Shown in pieces: positions 34,449 through 42,359 of a stretch of 49,004 nucleotides of DNA. The translations under genes and the position numbers were made by a program. Every line of letters starts with the position of its first letter. Position 1 is the stretch's first letter. The stretch spans positions 283,094 through 332,097 of the forward strand of contig NZ_QXTJ01000033.1 of assembly GCF_003605735.1 (NCBI RefSeq), given 5' to 3'. The notes beneath the pieces were generated by a model. The model worked only from the letters and a program-made list of their open reading frames with translations, was not told the DNA's origin and made no database searches. Source of the DNA: Pseudomonas sp. LS-2. Lineage in GTDB: Bacteria > Pseudomonadota > Gammaproteobacteria > Pseudomonadales > Pseudomonadaceae.

Positions 34449-35421
34449 CACCAATTTCTCCATACAATACCTCACTGACTTTTTCCCCGCTCAAGCCTCC
34501 TATCTCACCTCCACCCCAGCCCCCCAACCCGCTTCCCACTGCTACACATGCAGTCACCCCCCTACCTCGCGTAATAACACCCAATAAAACAGTGCATAGC
34601 TTTTCAGATACAACAGATCCAAATGAACCTCCTACAACACCCCCACCCAAACTCCCAATCAACTTCCCCCCCTCCACATACCGCGCCTTCCTGCACTGCC
34701 GCTCATCTCCCGCAAGACAAGCCTCTCTGATCTCCAGCGACGTAGACGCCACATCCAGCGCGACGCCGATGTATCCGCCGCGTTTGATGATCGTTGCGGC
34801 TTTTGCGACGCCGGCAACGGTGTCGGCGTAGCGTGCGATTTCGCGGTGTTTCGAATAGCTTTTGGTCGACAGGCCCAGCATGTCTTTGATGCGGGTGTTT
34901 CTGCCGAGTCCCGAGCCGGTGCTGGCAACGCTGCTGAGTTGCTTTTGTATGTTGGCTTCCAGCAGTGCGCGTTTCTGGAAGAAGAGTTCGCGGTTCTGGA
35001 GTTTCCCTGAGGACAGATGGCTTTTGTACAGGGCGTTGATTTCTTCCAGGCTGCTCTCGATGCTTTTCAGGTGTCGGCTCCAGCCATCGGAGACGACGCC
35101 TGTCGCTATGGACGTTCTGTCGATGACGTCTTGCAGGAAGTCGTAGTTCTCGACGATGTAGCTATCCCCTTCCATGCCGTTGATGAGGAGCATGTGGTGC
35201 ACTTCGGTCGCCTTTTTCATCAAGTAGGCTTCTTGCGTGGTGCAGGATTGGGTGGATGAGTCGCCAATGATGACCAGTTCGCCGGCGAGCACGACGCTGT
35301 CGCGTATATGCGCGTTGAGGATGTCGAACTTGGCCAGGGGCTTGCCCGCGAGGGATACGCTGGATTTCAAGCCCTGGTAAGTTTGCATGCGTGGGTTGAT
35401 GAAGCTGTATGGAGTGGCCAT
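34438..35421 (-). CDS. Hcp-linked candidate T6SS effector with glycine-zipper C-terminus
   Basis: A 327-residue protein with no signal peptide. Residues 1-180 (MATPYSFINPRMQTYQGLKS; then helical, with SSLEEINALYKSHLSSG) have no recognised domain and are probably the part recognised by Hcp or the secretion machine. Residues 184-252 (STKSYSKHREIARYADTVAG to YVEGG) are a conserved hinge found again in fragment 4. Residues 256-309 hold two glycine-zipper stretches, GSLGGGVVGGSFGS and GSGLGGWGGGEIGG, typical of membrane-inserting or pore-forming toxins such as Tse4. The gene follows hcp by 8 bases and overlaps its immunity gene. Toxicity is inferred. Confidence 0.7.
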   Translation of the reverse strand: MATPYSFINPRMQTYQGLKSSVSLAGKPLAKFDILNAHIRDSVVLAGELVIIGDSSTQSCTTQEAYLMKKATEVHHMLLINGMEGDSYIVENYDFLQDVIDRTSIATGVVSDGWSRHLKSIESSLEEINALYKSHLSSGKLQNRELFFQKRALLEANIQKQLSSVASTGSGLGRNTRIKDMLGLSTKSYSKHREIARYADTVAGVAKAATIIKRGGYIGVALDVASTSLEIREACLAGDERQCRKARYVEGGKLIGSLGGGVVGGSFGSVVSEKLCTVLLGVITRGRGVTACVAVGSGLGGWGGGEIGGLSGEKVSEVLYGEIGDEI

Positions 35422-35429
35422 GGAATTCC

Positions 35430-35918
35430 TCAGGCGTATTTCCTGTTGCCGATTCGGTCCCAGCCACCCGCGACATTGCCGCCGCCACTGCCGTCGGTGC
35501 GCCTCTGTTGGGTGTAGACGGTTTTGATCCGTCCATAGTTGAGCTGCACTATTTCAACGGGGACGCCGGTGCTCGCGTTCTGCGTGTATTCGGAAATGAT
35601 CACTTCTTCGAGGACGATTTCGAAATATTTGAGCTTTTCGGAGCCCGCGCGGTTGAGGGTCAGCCTGACTTCTTTCAGGTGTTCGCCCGCGCAGCAGGCT
35701 TCCATCAACTTGCAACTGGCCTTGTCGAGAAACTTGGTAAAGGTGAAGTTGGTCAGGGTTGTGCGCCCGGATGACGCGCCGCCCGCAGAACTGGCCGTCG
35801 CGGTGGTGCTTTGGTGGCTGCCGAAGTGATAGCCGGTGATTTCGATCCAGTCTTTGTGCTTGTCGTCGAGCGCCTCACCCCCCACGCCATCGATCTTGAT
35901 AAATGCGTCTAACGCCAT
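35430..35918 (-). CDS. hcp: Type VI secretion tube protein Hcp
   Basis: Hcp forms stacked hexameric rings of the T6SS tube and can carry small effectors in its lumen. The 162-residue protein starts MALDAFIKIDGVGGEALDDK and has the Hcp core (HKDWIEITGYHFGSHQS; FTKFLDKASCKLMEACC; VRLTLNRAG; YFEIVLEEVIISEY; VEIVQLNYGRIKTVY). Length is normal. It is an orphan: no other T6SS structural gene (tssBC, vgrG, clpV) is in the window, so it must use a system encoded elsewhere. The next gene is its candidate cargo. Confidence 0.93.
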   Translation of the reverse strand: MALDAFIKIDGVGGEALDDKHKDWIEITGYHFGSHQSTTATASSAGGASSGRTTLTNFTFTKFLDKASCKLMEACCAGEHLKEVRLTLNRAGSEKLKYFEIVLEEVIISEYTQNASTGVPVEIVQLNYGRIKTVYTQQRRTDGSGGGNVAGGWDRIGNRKYA

Positions 35919-36241
35919 TGCTTGCTCTCCCGTGTCGTTGTTCAGAATGTTGCGCAGGTGAAATTCTGCGGGTCATGCAAGGCTTCGCGAGGGGTGCGAT
36001 GGCGCCGGGTGACGTAGGACGTTTTTGATTGTGGTGATGAAATTTCTTACAGACGTTGGCTTGTCGGGTGCATGAGCGAAGTAAGAAGTGGCGGCGTTAG
36101 TTGGGTGTGCGCGAGGGTTTTCTCTATAGAATGGCGCCGCTGTTGATTGTGTGAATGCTGCCGCTGGCAAGCCGGACTGCTACAGGTCTGTGGGTTTGCG
36201 GGTATCTTTTCTTTCCCGGATTTTTGAAAAAGACCACGGAC
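35919..36241. other. Gene-free stretch between divergent hcp and the Mrr-like gene
   Basis: It holds a class A REP half unit at about 36160-36186 (CTGGCAAGCCGGACTGCTAC) and must hold both promoters. Nothing else recognised. Confidence 0.6.
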
Positions 36242-37156
36242 ATGGCCAAGAAAACCTCTGCTCTTGAAGGCTTCATTTACCTTGCCAGCAAACTCCCTTG
36301 GTGGATCAGCCTTGCGCTGGCCGCTGCGTCGGGGATGTATTTGCATTCGGTTGCCAGCGCGCCAATGCCGACGTCCATCGACATGCGTCATTTCGATACG
36401 GTGCTGACGGGTACAGCCTTTCGGGGGATGGCGACGGTTGGGCAGTTTTTCGTGCCGATGATTTTTATCGGTGGCGCGGTTGGGTCAATTCTGGGGCGGG
36501 CCAGGCGGCGCAAGTTGCTGGACTCGGTGCACACGCCGGGTGGCAATACGCTGTTGAGCATCAGTTGGCAGGATTTCGAACGGCTGGTGGGGGAAGCCTT
36601 GCGACGTCGGGGTTATGCGGTGCAGGAGAATGGCGCGAAGGGCCCCGATGGCGGCATCGATCTGGTTGCGCGCAAGGAGGGCGAAACGTATCTGGTGCAG
36701 TGCAAGCAGTGGCGTTCGGTGCAGGTGGGTGTGCCGGTGGTGCGTGAGTTGTATGGCGCAATGGCGGCCGAAGGGGCTGTCGGCGGGTTCGTGGTGACGA
36801 GCGGGACGTTTACCCAACAGGCGCGGGATTTTGCTTCTGGTCGCAATTTGCAGTTGGTCGATGGGTCAGTGTTGAAGCAGTGGATTGCGGAAGCGAAGAA
36901 GCCTGCGCCACGGCCTACGGTTGAGGTGGTTGAAGAGCGGGTTGAGCCGGTTGTCGTTGCGCAACCTGTCAGGCGGAAAGTTGAACCTGAGGTGAAGGCG
37001 GAGGTGGAGGCGCCGGCCTGTCCGCATTGTCGCAAGCGGATGGTGGTGCGAGTGGCCCGTACTGGCGCCAATGCGGGGGGAAATTTCTGGGGTTGTGTGG
37101 ATTATCCGAAGTGTCGGGGCATTCGGGCGATTTTTGCGCCGATGAAGGTGCGGTGA
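36242..37156 (+). CDS. Membrane-anchored Mrr-type restriction endonuclease-like protein with zinc ribbon
   Basis: A 304-residue protein. Two membrane segments come first (about 19-38 and 62-84). A PF04471-type Mrr nuclease fold follows (about 106-215): FERLVGEALRRRGY, GPDGGIDLVAR (Asp140), and YLVQCKQW (Gln153, Lys155), giving the D-QxK catalytic set. A Pro/Val/Glu-rich linker leads to a topoisomerase-type C4 zinc ribbon (CPHC, then WGCVDYPKCRG). Start MAKKTSALEG was chosen over an upstream in-frame ATG in a REP element. This type is widespread in Pseudomonas, and cleaves foreign or modified DNA in the known Mrr cases; the role of this one is not known. Confidence 0.85.
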   Translation: MAKKTSALEGFIYLASKLPWWISLALAAASGMYLHSVASAPMPTSIDMRHFDTVLTGTAFRGMATVGQFFVPMIFIGGAVGSILGRARRRKLLDSVHTPGGNTLLSISWQDFERLVGEALRRRGYAVQENGAKGPDGGIDLVARKEGETYLVQCKQWRSVQVGVPVVRELYGAMAAEGAVGGFVVTSGTFTQQARDFASGRNLQLVDGSVLKQWIAEAKKPAPRPTVEVVEERVEPVVVAQPVRRKVEPEVKAEVEAPACPHCRKRMVVRVARTGANAGGNFWGCVDYPKCRGIRAIFAPMKVR

Positions 37157-37217
37157 ATGTTGATTCGTTTGATTGCCTGACAGGGTAGTTGTGGATGGAT
37201 TGGCTGCCGCTTCGCGC

Positions 37218-37710
37218 CAGATCGCTGGCAAGCCGAGCTCCCACGGCCTCCGGCCAGAATCAAGGGCAGATCGGTGGTGAGTCTGGGTCTCTCGGACTTC
37301 GGCCAGAATCAAGGGCAGATTGGTGGTGAGCCTGGGTCACTCAGCCTCCGGCCAGAACAACGGCAGATCGGTGGCGAGTCTGGGTCTCCCGGACTTCGGC
37401 CAGAATCAAGGGCAGATTGGTGGTGAGCCTGGGTCACTCAGCCTCCGGCCAGAACAACGGCAGATCGGTGGCGAGTCTGGCTCTCTCGGCCTCCGGCCAG
37501 AATCAAGGGCAGATTGGTGGTGAGCCTGGGTCACTCAGCCTCCGGCCAGAACAACGGCAGATCGGTGGTGAGTCTGGGTCTCTCGGCCTCCGGCCAGAAT
37601 CAAGGGCAGATCGGTGGTGAGTGTGGCTCTCTCGGGCTTCGGCCAGAATCGAGAGGAAATCAGTGGCGAGTCTGCCTCATTCAGCCTTCGGCCAGAATCA
37701 ACAGCACAAG
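37218..37710. repeat. Tandem repeat array of alternating 48- and 49-bp units
   Basis: CGGCCAGAA recurs at 37251, 37300, 37349, 37397, 37446, 37494, 37543, 37591, 37640 and 37689, so about ten units alternate 49 and 48 bp in the middle, making a 97-bp higher-order repeat. Odd and even units differ by AATCAAGGG against AACAACGG. The array begins with a class C REP half (GGCAAGCCGAGCTCCCACGG), of which the unit looks like an amplified edge. As 97 is not a multiple of three, the open frames across it are rotated copies of one another and not genes. Confidence 0.85.
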
Positions 37711-37859
37711 GGAAAACTATTGATGCTTATTAATTCCCTGACACTCACATAACATTTTCTCTAATCAATATTTACTCGGGTTTCATTTGATCCGGGGCCG
37801 CTGAGTTCTTACAGTGGCCTCACTTAATCGAACTTGCACCTGCAAGAAGGTTTATTCAA

Positions 37860-38084
37860 ATGTTTAAATCCATTGGTTTTGCCAGCGCGCTTGTCTTGTC
37901 TTCTCTGTTAGTCGCTCCGTTTGCCATGGCGGAAGAGTCTCCGGCGTTCGTTGCTCGAAATGAAGCGATTCATACGAACTTCGAACAGCATGAAGAAGCC
38001 TTGGCCGCTAAGGCCAAGGCGTATGACAACACGCAACAGGCCTCGACCTATAACCCTCAAATGGAGAACGCCAAACACACCTGA
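37860..38084 (+). CDS. Small exported protein, unknown function
   Basis: A 74-residue protein with a clear signal peptide (MFKSIGFASALVLSSLLVAP, then FAMA, cleaved before EESPA). The 50-residue mature part is charged and helical (FEQHEEALAAKAKAYD), with no cysteine and no known domain. AGAAGG precedes the ATG by a few bases, and a strong terminator lies 100 bases downstream, so it is a single-gene transcript. Confidence 0.75.
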   Translation: MFKSIGFASALVLSSLLVAPFAMAEESPAFVARNEAIHTNFEQHEEALAAKAKAYDNTQQASTYNPQMENAKHT

Positions 38085-38184
38085 CCTGTACGTCGCTTCA
38101 TGGGTCTGTCCTATGTTTTACGTCGTTGTTTCATCCTGTTCCGCGTCGTTGCTCCCGGCGTGGGGCCTCAAAGCTCCAAACTTC

Positions 38185-38212
38185 AGCCGCTGCCCCCAGC
38201 GGCTTTTTTTTT
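38185..38212 (+). terminator. Rho-independent terminator
   Basis: AGCCGCTG, loop CCCC, CAGCGGCT, followed by eight more T. An 8-bp perfect stem, about 100 bases after the 74-residue protein gene. Confidence 0.93.
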
Positions 38213-38299
38213 GCACCGAAAAGCCCCCCCTCCAACAAGAGGGCTTCGCACTTATAAACACTGCCAATCGCGAATAAAGTCCATGGGGCATAGTGATCA

Positions 38300-38431
38300 G
38301 TGAATGCATCTTTCAAATACCGCGCGTTGTTCTCTGCCGTGACGGCGACGTTGTCGAGTGCGGCGTATGCCGATGACAGCGCCAGCAGTGAGTATCGGGT
38401 GATTGTCGATTATTCAATGGATGTGTTCTGA
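38300..38431 (+). pseudogene. Possible remnant: signal peptide with truncated passenger
   Basis: From GTG at 38300 the frame reads MNASFKYRALFSAVTATLSS, AAYADDSAS, then SEYRVIVDYSMDVF and stop (43 residues). It has a signal peptide of the type seen on autotransporters, with cleavage near AYA-DD, but only about 19 residues follow. It may be a truncated gene or a small peptide gene. No good ribosome site was seen. Confidence 0.3.
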
Positions 38432-38550
38432 CACGACGTGTCCACGGCCTTTGTAGGCGTCTGTCGCCCCGTCGCATTCCTACCCACTTGCTAGCCCCCT
38501 CAGGCAAAATGCCGACCCTCTGTAGGAATTGGCTTTTTAACGAGGTAGGA

Positions 38551-39405
38551 ATGCGCTTGCTCAATCTGAAAACCGTCGTGACCTCCAGCGCTCTGGCCTT
38601 GTGCCTGGGCATGACTGGTGCGCACGCGGCGACTGACACCCCGCAGCCTGCCCAAACGACCAAGTCGACCTCTTCGACGCCGTCGTCTAAAACCTCGAAA
38701 ACCTCTACCCGCTCCAAGGCCGCGACGACGTCGACGAAAGCCAAAACCGCCAAGACGACCACTACCTCGAAAACCGCTAAAACTTCGAAGACGTCGAAGA
38801 CGTCGAAGACATCGAAGGCCTCCACTAAACCAAAGACTTCGAAAACCTCAAAGATGTCCGCCGCCTCCAGGACGACCCAAACCTCGAAGTCTGCCAAGGC
38901 CGCCCCCAAGGCCGTTCCCGCGCCGCTCGCGACGCAAAACGTCTCGATGCTCGGCAGCAAGCTCGCCTTCAATCTGCCCAAGGATTACGTTCAGGGCCCG
39001 ATGGAAGAGATCGACGACAAGGCCAGAGCCGCTGGGGTCACGGGGTCGCTGTACATGAACAAACCTGCAAAACGTGTGGTGATCATCACCGAAACGCCAT
39101 TGCCGGATGGCCAGAGCGTACCGTCCAACGACAGTCAGACCCTTGACAACATCATTGCCGAGACCCTCGTCCAGCAGCAGTCCAGCTACAAGGACTTCAG
39201 CAAGCTGGGTGAGAAAAAGATCGTGCGCAACGGCCTGGAGCTGCGCCAGCTCGACATCTCCGGCAGTGTGGAAGGCGGCAAAGTCCTGAGTACGACGATT
39301 GCGGCGGTCTCAGGCAACCGTAACGCGCTGATCAATGTGATTTCGCTGGAGAAAGACGCTGTGGCGCATGCGGCGTTGGTGAACGAGGTGACGGGGGGCA
39401 AGTAA
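38551..39405 (+). CDS. Exported protein with SKT repeats and DcrB-like C-terminal part
   Basis: A 284-residue protein. Signal peptide 1-27 (MRLLNLKTVVTSSALALCLG, MTGAHA). Residues 28-125 are low-complexity Ser/Thr/Lys/Ala with runs of SKT (SKTSKTSKTSK); the DNA there shows 9-bp repeats of AAGACGTCG. Residues 130-284 are globular (MLGSKLAFNLPKDYV; PAKRVVIITETPLPDGQ; QLDISGSVEGGKVLSTTIAA), somewhat like DcrB/DUF1795 lipoprotein-type domains. The basic repeat could bind cell wall or acidic polymers. GAGGTAGGA lies directly before ATG. Repeat number could vary between strains. Confidence 0.7.
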   Translation: MRLLNLKTVVTSSALALCLGMTGAHAATDTPQPAQTTKSTSSTPSSKTSKTSTRSKAATTSTKAKTAKTTTTSKTAKTSKTSKTSKTSKASTKPKTSKTSKMSAASRTTQTSKSAKAAPKAVPAPLATQNVSMLGSKLAFNLPKDYVQGPMEEIDDKARAAGVTGSLYMNKPAKRVVIITETPLPDGQSVPSNDSQTLDNIIAETLVQQQSSYKDFSKLGEKKIVRNGLELRQLDISGSVEGGKVLSTTIAAVSGNRNALINVISLEKDAVAHAALVNEVTGGK

Positions 39406-39654
39406 GCATCGCTGCTTGTTGAATACCGACCGTCACAGATGACGGGCGTCAGTTGTGGATCCACTGACAGCGGCTACGCTTGGCGCATCCGGCGTCGCGC
39501 CTTGACGCTGTCAGCAGGCGACGGTCGGCCGTCTGAATTTGACGAATAATGGCACAAGGCCCTTCCCAGCACCCAGCAGGCGAGCGACACTCAGAGTCGT
39601 TCGTCGTGGCCGATGTTTCAGTCCGGATGCTGCGTTATAACCCGGTGAAGAGCT

Positions 39655-40734
39655 ATGAACACCTCAACCCACAAAGGTCTCTCGTTTGCCCGGCGCATGT
39701 ACCTGCCGCGCAGCGTCGGGCTGGGTATCGGTTTTTTCACGGTCGCTGCCGCGCTGTATCCGTCGCATCCGCCGACCTGGGTGTGGGTGTTGATGATCCT
39801 CCACGGCTACGGCTGGTCCCACGGGGCTTACCTGTTGGCGAAGATTTCCCGCCAACCGTACAAGGCCGAGCGCCGCAATCTCATCTACGACTCATTGGCC
39901 GGTGGTTTCTGGGCCGGGGCAATGGGGCTCAATCCCCTGCCGACGGTCACGGCGTTGTCGATGATGGCCATGAACAACATCGCCGCGGGTGGGCCGCGAT
40001 TTTTTCTGACCGGCGCCCTCGCGCAGATCGCGGGCGCAGTGCTGGGCTACGCGATATTGCGGCCAGAGCTGTTTCCTGCAATCACTCAGATCCAGGTCTA
40101 TGCCTGCCTGCCAATGCTGGTGATCTACCCGATGGCTATCGGGCTGGTCTGCTATCGCGTGGCCGTGCAATTGTCGAAAAGTAAAAAGGCGCTGGAAAAG
40201 CTCAGCACCACCGACAGCCTGACCGGCCTGATGAACCACGGCGCCTGGAAGGATTTGCTGAGCGTGGAGTTCGGCAACTGCCAGGCCCTGAAGCGGCAGA
40301 ACAGCGTGGCCCTGATCGACATCGACCATTTCAAGTCCATCAACGACACCTACGGACACATCATCGGCGACACAGTGCTCAAGCAACTGAGCAATGCGCT
40401 GACCGCCAGCCTGCGGGAAACCGATCTGGCCGGGCGTTATGGCGGGGACGAGTTCTGCGTCATCCTGCCGGACACCACCCTCGCCCAGGCCACCGACATT
40501 CTCGAACGCTTGCGCCGTACCGTTCACGAACATACCCACCTCGCGCTTCCGAACCTGAAACTGAGCTTGAGCATCGGCATCGCCGCCTACGGGCCGCACC
40601 TCACCGACGCCGGCATGTGGCTGCACGAGGCGGACATGGCGTTGTACGACGCCAAAAGCACCGGGCGCAACCGAGTGACGTCGGCCAAGCCCGGAGTGAA
40701 GGTGTGTGAGACATTGAGTGCGGAATTTGAATGA
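39655..40734 (+). CDS. Diguanylate cyclase with MASE2 membrane sensor (AdrA/DgcC-like)
   Basis: A 359-residue protein making c-di-GMP. The N-terminal MASE2 domain (about 15-170) has several membrane segments (24-36, 42-62, 82-105, 118-135, 148-168). The GGDEF domain (about 182-345) has the intact active site RYGGDEF (GGDEF 263-267), and the inhibitory I-site RETD (254-257) five residues before it, so product inhibition is expected. Domain order matches AdrA/DgcC. The start MNTSTHKGLS is preceded by GAAGAG. It appears to be a single gene. Confidence 0.92.
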   Translation: MNTSTHKGLSFARRMYLPRSVGLGIGFFTVAAALYPSHPPTWVWVLMILHGYGWSHGAYLLAKISRQPYKAERRNLIYDSLAGGFWAGAMGLNPLPTVTALSMMAMNNIAAGGPRFFLTGALAQIAGAVLGYAILRPELFPAITQIQVYACLPMLVIYPMAIGLVCYRVAVQLSKSKKALEKLSTTDSLTGLMNHGAWKDLLSVEFGNCQALKRQNSVALIDIDHFKSINDTYGHIIGDTVLKQLSNALTASLRETDLAGRYGGDEFCVILPDTTLAQATDILERLRRTVHEHTHLALPNLKLSLSIGIAAYGPHLTDAGMWLHEADMALYDAKSTGRNRVTSAKPGVKVCETLSAEFE

Positions 40735-40792
40735 GTCAGAACGCATGATCCGGGACGGGCGTGAATCCGCTTGCCCGGTGCGGCTCAAGCGT

Positions 40793-41455
40793 TCACCGCA
40801 ATGATTTCTCTGCCGGGCGAACCTGTTCGAGCAGCTCGACGGGCGAAATCGTCTGCAGCAGGACCACAAGGTTGTCAGCCAGCATCAGTGGCCCATACAG
40901 CACCTCTTCGCGGTCTAGATGGGCTTGCTGAGTTTCGCGATAAGCGTCGGGGTAGATGCTTTTTTCAACCGGTAGCAGCCGGTCGTAATGCTCCAGCAAA
41001 CCACGGAACACGATGCGGCGTTCGACGACGCCGCGGGTGGTGGCGATCAGCTTGATGAAGAAGTCCGAGTCACACTGGCGCATGGCCTCATAAGCTGCGT
41101 AGCGTTCAACCAAGGTGTACACGCCGGAATCATCGAATACCACGCAACAGAGCGCTTCGCGGCTCAGGCCTCTGAACGGATTGACCACAGCGCTGCGACG
41201 ATTGCTCTTTGCCAATGCGAACACCACCGCGCGCTCTGCCAGATGGGCGCGGGCGTCGTCTGCCAGCATGTCAACTTCGTCCAGTGCGGGCGCCTGGCGT
41301 CCGAGCCGGTCGATTTCAGCACTGAACGTTGCAAATATCCCCTGCGGTCCGAGCCATTGTTTGTGCAGGGTTTCAAGATGACCACTGCTCAGCAAGGCCT
41401 GCTGATCGACCAGCAGATTGAAACGCGCCGTCACATCGGCATCATTTGGGGCCAT
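40793..41455 (-). CDS. Hypothetical protein of 220 residues
   Basis: MAPNDADVTARFNLLVDQQA onward. A largely helical soluble protein, with the stretches KSNRRSAVVNPFRGLSREAL, CDSDFFIKLIATTRGVVERR and LLPVEKSIYPDAYRE. I do not recognise the family. The start at 41455 is chosen by composition; the frame is open to an ATG at 41512. It is convergent with the diguanylate cyclase. An overlapping 20-codon frame (MQYDPQQDTHIKTTPGDGPK) ends at the start codon but is not supported further. Confidence 0.55.
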   Translation of the reverse strand: MAPNDADVTARFNLLVDQQALLSSGHLETLHKQWLGPQGIFATFSAEIDRLGRQAPALDEVDMLADDARAHLAERAVVFALAKSNRRSAVVNPFRGLSREALCCVVFDDSGVYTLVERYAAYEAMRQCDSDFFIKLIATTRGVVERRIVFRGLLEHYDRLLPVEKSIYPDAYRETQQAHLDREEVLYGPLMLADNLVVLLQTISPVELLEQVRPAEKSLR

Positions 41456-41637
41456 CGCCGGGAGTGGTTTTGATGTGAGTGTCCTGTTGCGGGTCGTATT
41501 GCATAGAACCATTGGATTCTTCCTTGTTGTTTTTTAGGAGTCGCTGACAAGAACATGAAACTTTTTTGCGATGCAGACATAAACCCGAATATCTCCTATT
41601 GAAACACCCTCCCCAACTCTTTCCATCGCGCAAGCGC

Positions 41638-41937
41638 TCAGTTCAATACGGCACCATTATCGCCATCCGCTTCAATCAAACAATCCGTCAGATGTAGGGG
41701 TACTTCGGTTTTTTTCTTGCGTGGCACCGGGACATGCAAAGCCACGAGTTGTGCTCTATTACGCACTTCGTTCTTTCTGAGCAGCGCCGACACGTGGTCA
41801 CGCGCCGTGTAATCGCTGATGCCCAGTTGCTCGGCGATGTCTCTGTTGGTGTAGCCCTGCAGCACCAGCTGCAGGACTTCCCGCTCTCTGGGGGTTGCCC
41901 GGCTCAATCGTTTTCGCTTCCCTTCTCGTTGCAGCAT
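41638..41937 (-). CDS. Orphan LuxR-type helix-turn-helix protein
   Basis: A 99-residue protein that is mostly a GerE/LuxR DNA-binding domain: SRATPREREVLQLVLQGYTN then RDIAEQLGISDYTARDHVSA LLRK (about 12-58). The T-x-R-E-x-E-V-L-x-L and I-A-x-x-L-x-I-S motifs are complete. No receiver or autoinducer domain is present. A basic and then acidic tail (VPRKKKTEV; LIEADGDNG) follows. Such short LuxR proteins can act as regulators alone or titrate others. The target is unknown. Confidence 0.8.
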   Translation of the reverse strand: MLQREGKRKRLSRATPREREVLQLVLQGYTNRDIAEQLGISDYTARDHVSALLRKNEVRNRAQLVALHVPVPRKKKTEVPLHLTDCLIEADGDNGAVLN

Positions 41938-42359
41938 TGGCGTTTTAGGACCTCCAGTTAATTCGCCGGCCAGGCGTCAAACATCCCATCGGCAGTGAAC
42001 GACTTTTATTGAGTCATATTTTTTATAGAGGCGGACTTTAATCAACAAACTGCGAACATAGTCAATTTCGATAGCATAAAGGTAACTATTCCTACAAAAA
42101 CAAAAGACACTTCTCAAATGAGCGTTACAACGATATGTCGCGCACACCCATCACCGCATGTGCAACAACACCGCGCAGTTTGGACATCGAACTTTGATGG
42201 AGGGCGAAGATAAACGTTGAAAATGGTATTTACAATCATTGATTACAATTGAAGCGCGAAGCGCTCGGGGGATAGGAGCAAGGCCTGTAGGCAAACGCGA
42301 TCTGCAGTGAGCAACCGGCAGATCGCGTTACGCAAAGGAAGGAAAACACCGACGCAGGA
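41938..42359. other. Gene-free stretch, AT-rich, with a 12-bp hairpin
   Basis: About 420 bases without a gene. It holds AACGCGATCTGC (42294-42305) and GCAGATCGCGTT (42318-42329), a perfect 12-bp stem with a 12-base loop, about 30 bases beyond the VOC gene stop. It lacks a T run; it could end the VOC operon transcript or be a protein site. The AT-rich part holds the LuxR gene promoter. Confidence 0.6.

Noticed and set aside
24798..35918. Complete integrative element with integrase and attachment sites
   Set aside because: No integrase, tRNA gene or flanking direct repeat was seen, although content and base composition suggest transferred DNA.
37251..37700. Possible CRISPR array (second site)
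   Set aside because: There are no unique spacers; the whole 48-49 bp unit is repeated.
37320..37723. Three open frames with SLGHSASGQNNGRS-type repeats
   Set aside because: They are the same 97-bp DNA repeat read in rotating frames; no start signal, and origin from a REP edge is clear.
41442..41633. Small frame ending MQYDPQQDTHIKTTPGDGPK before the 220-residue protein
   Set aside because: No ribosome site and no family. A leader peptide is possible but not supported.
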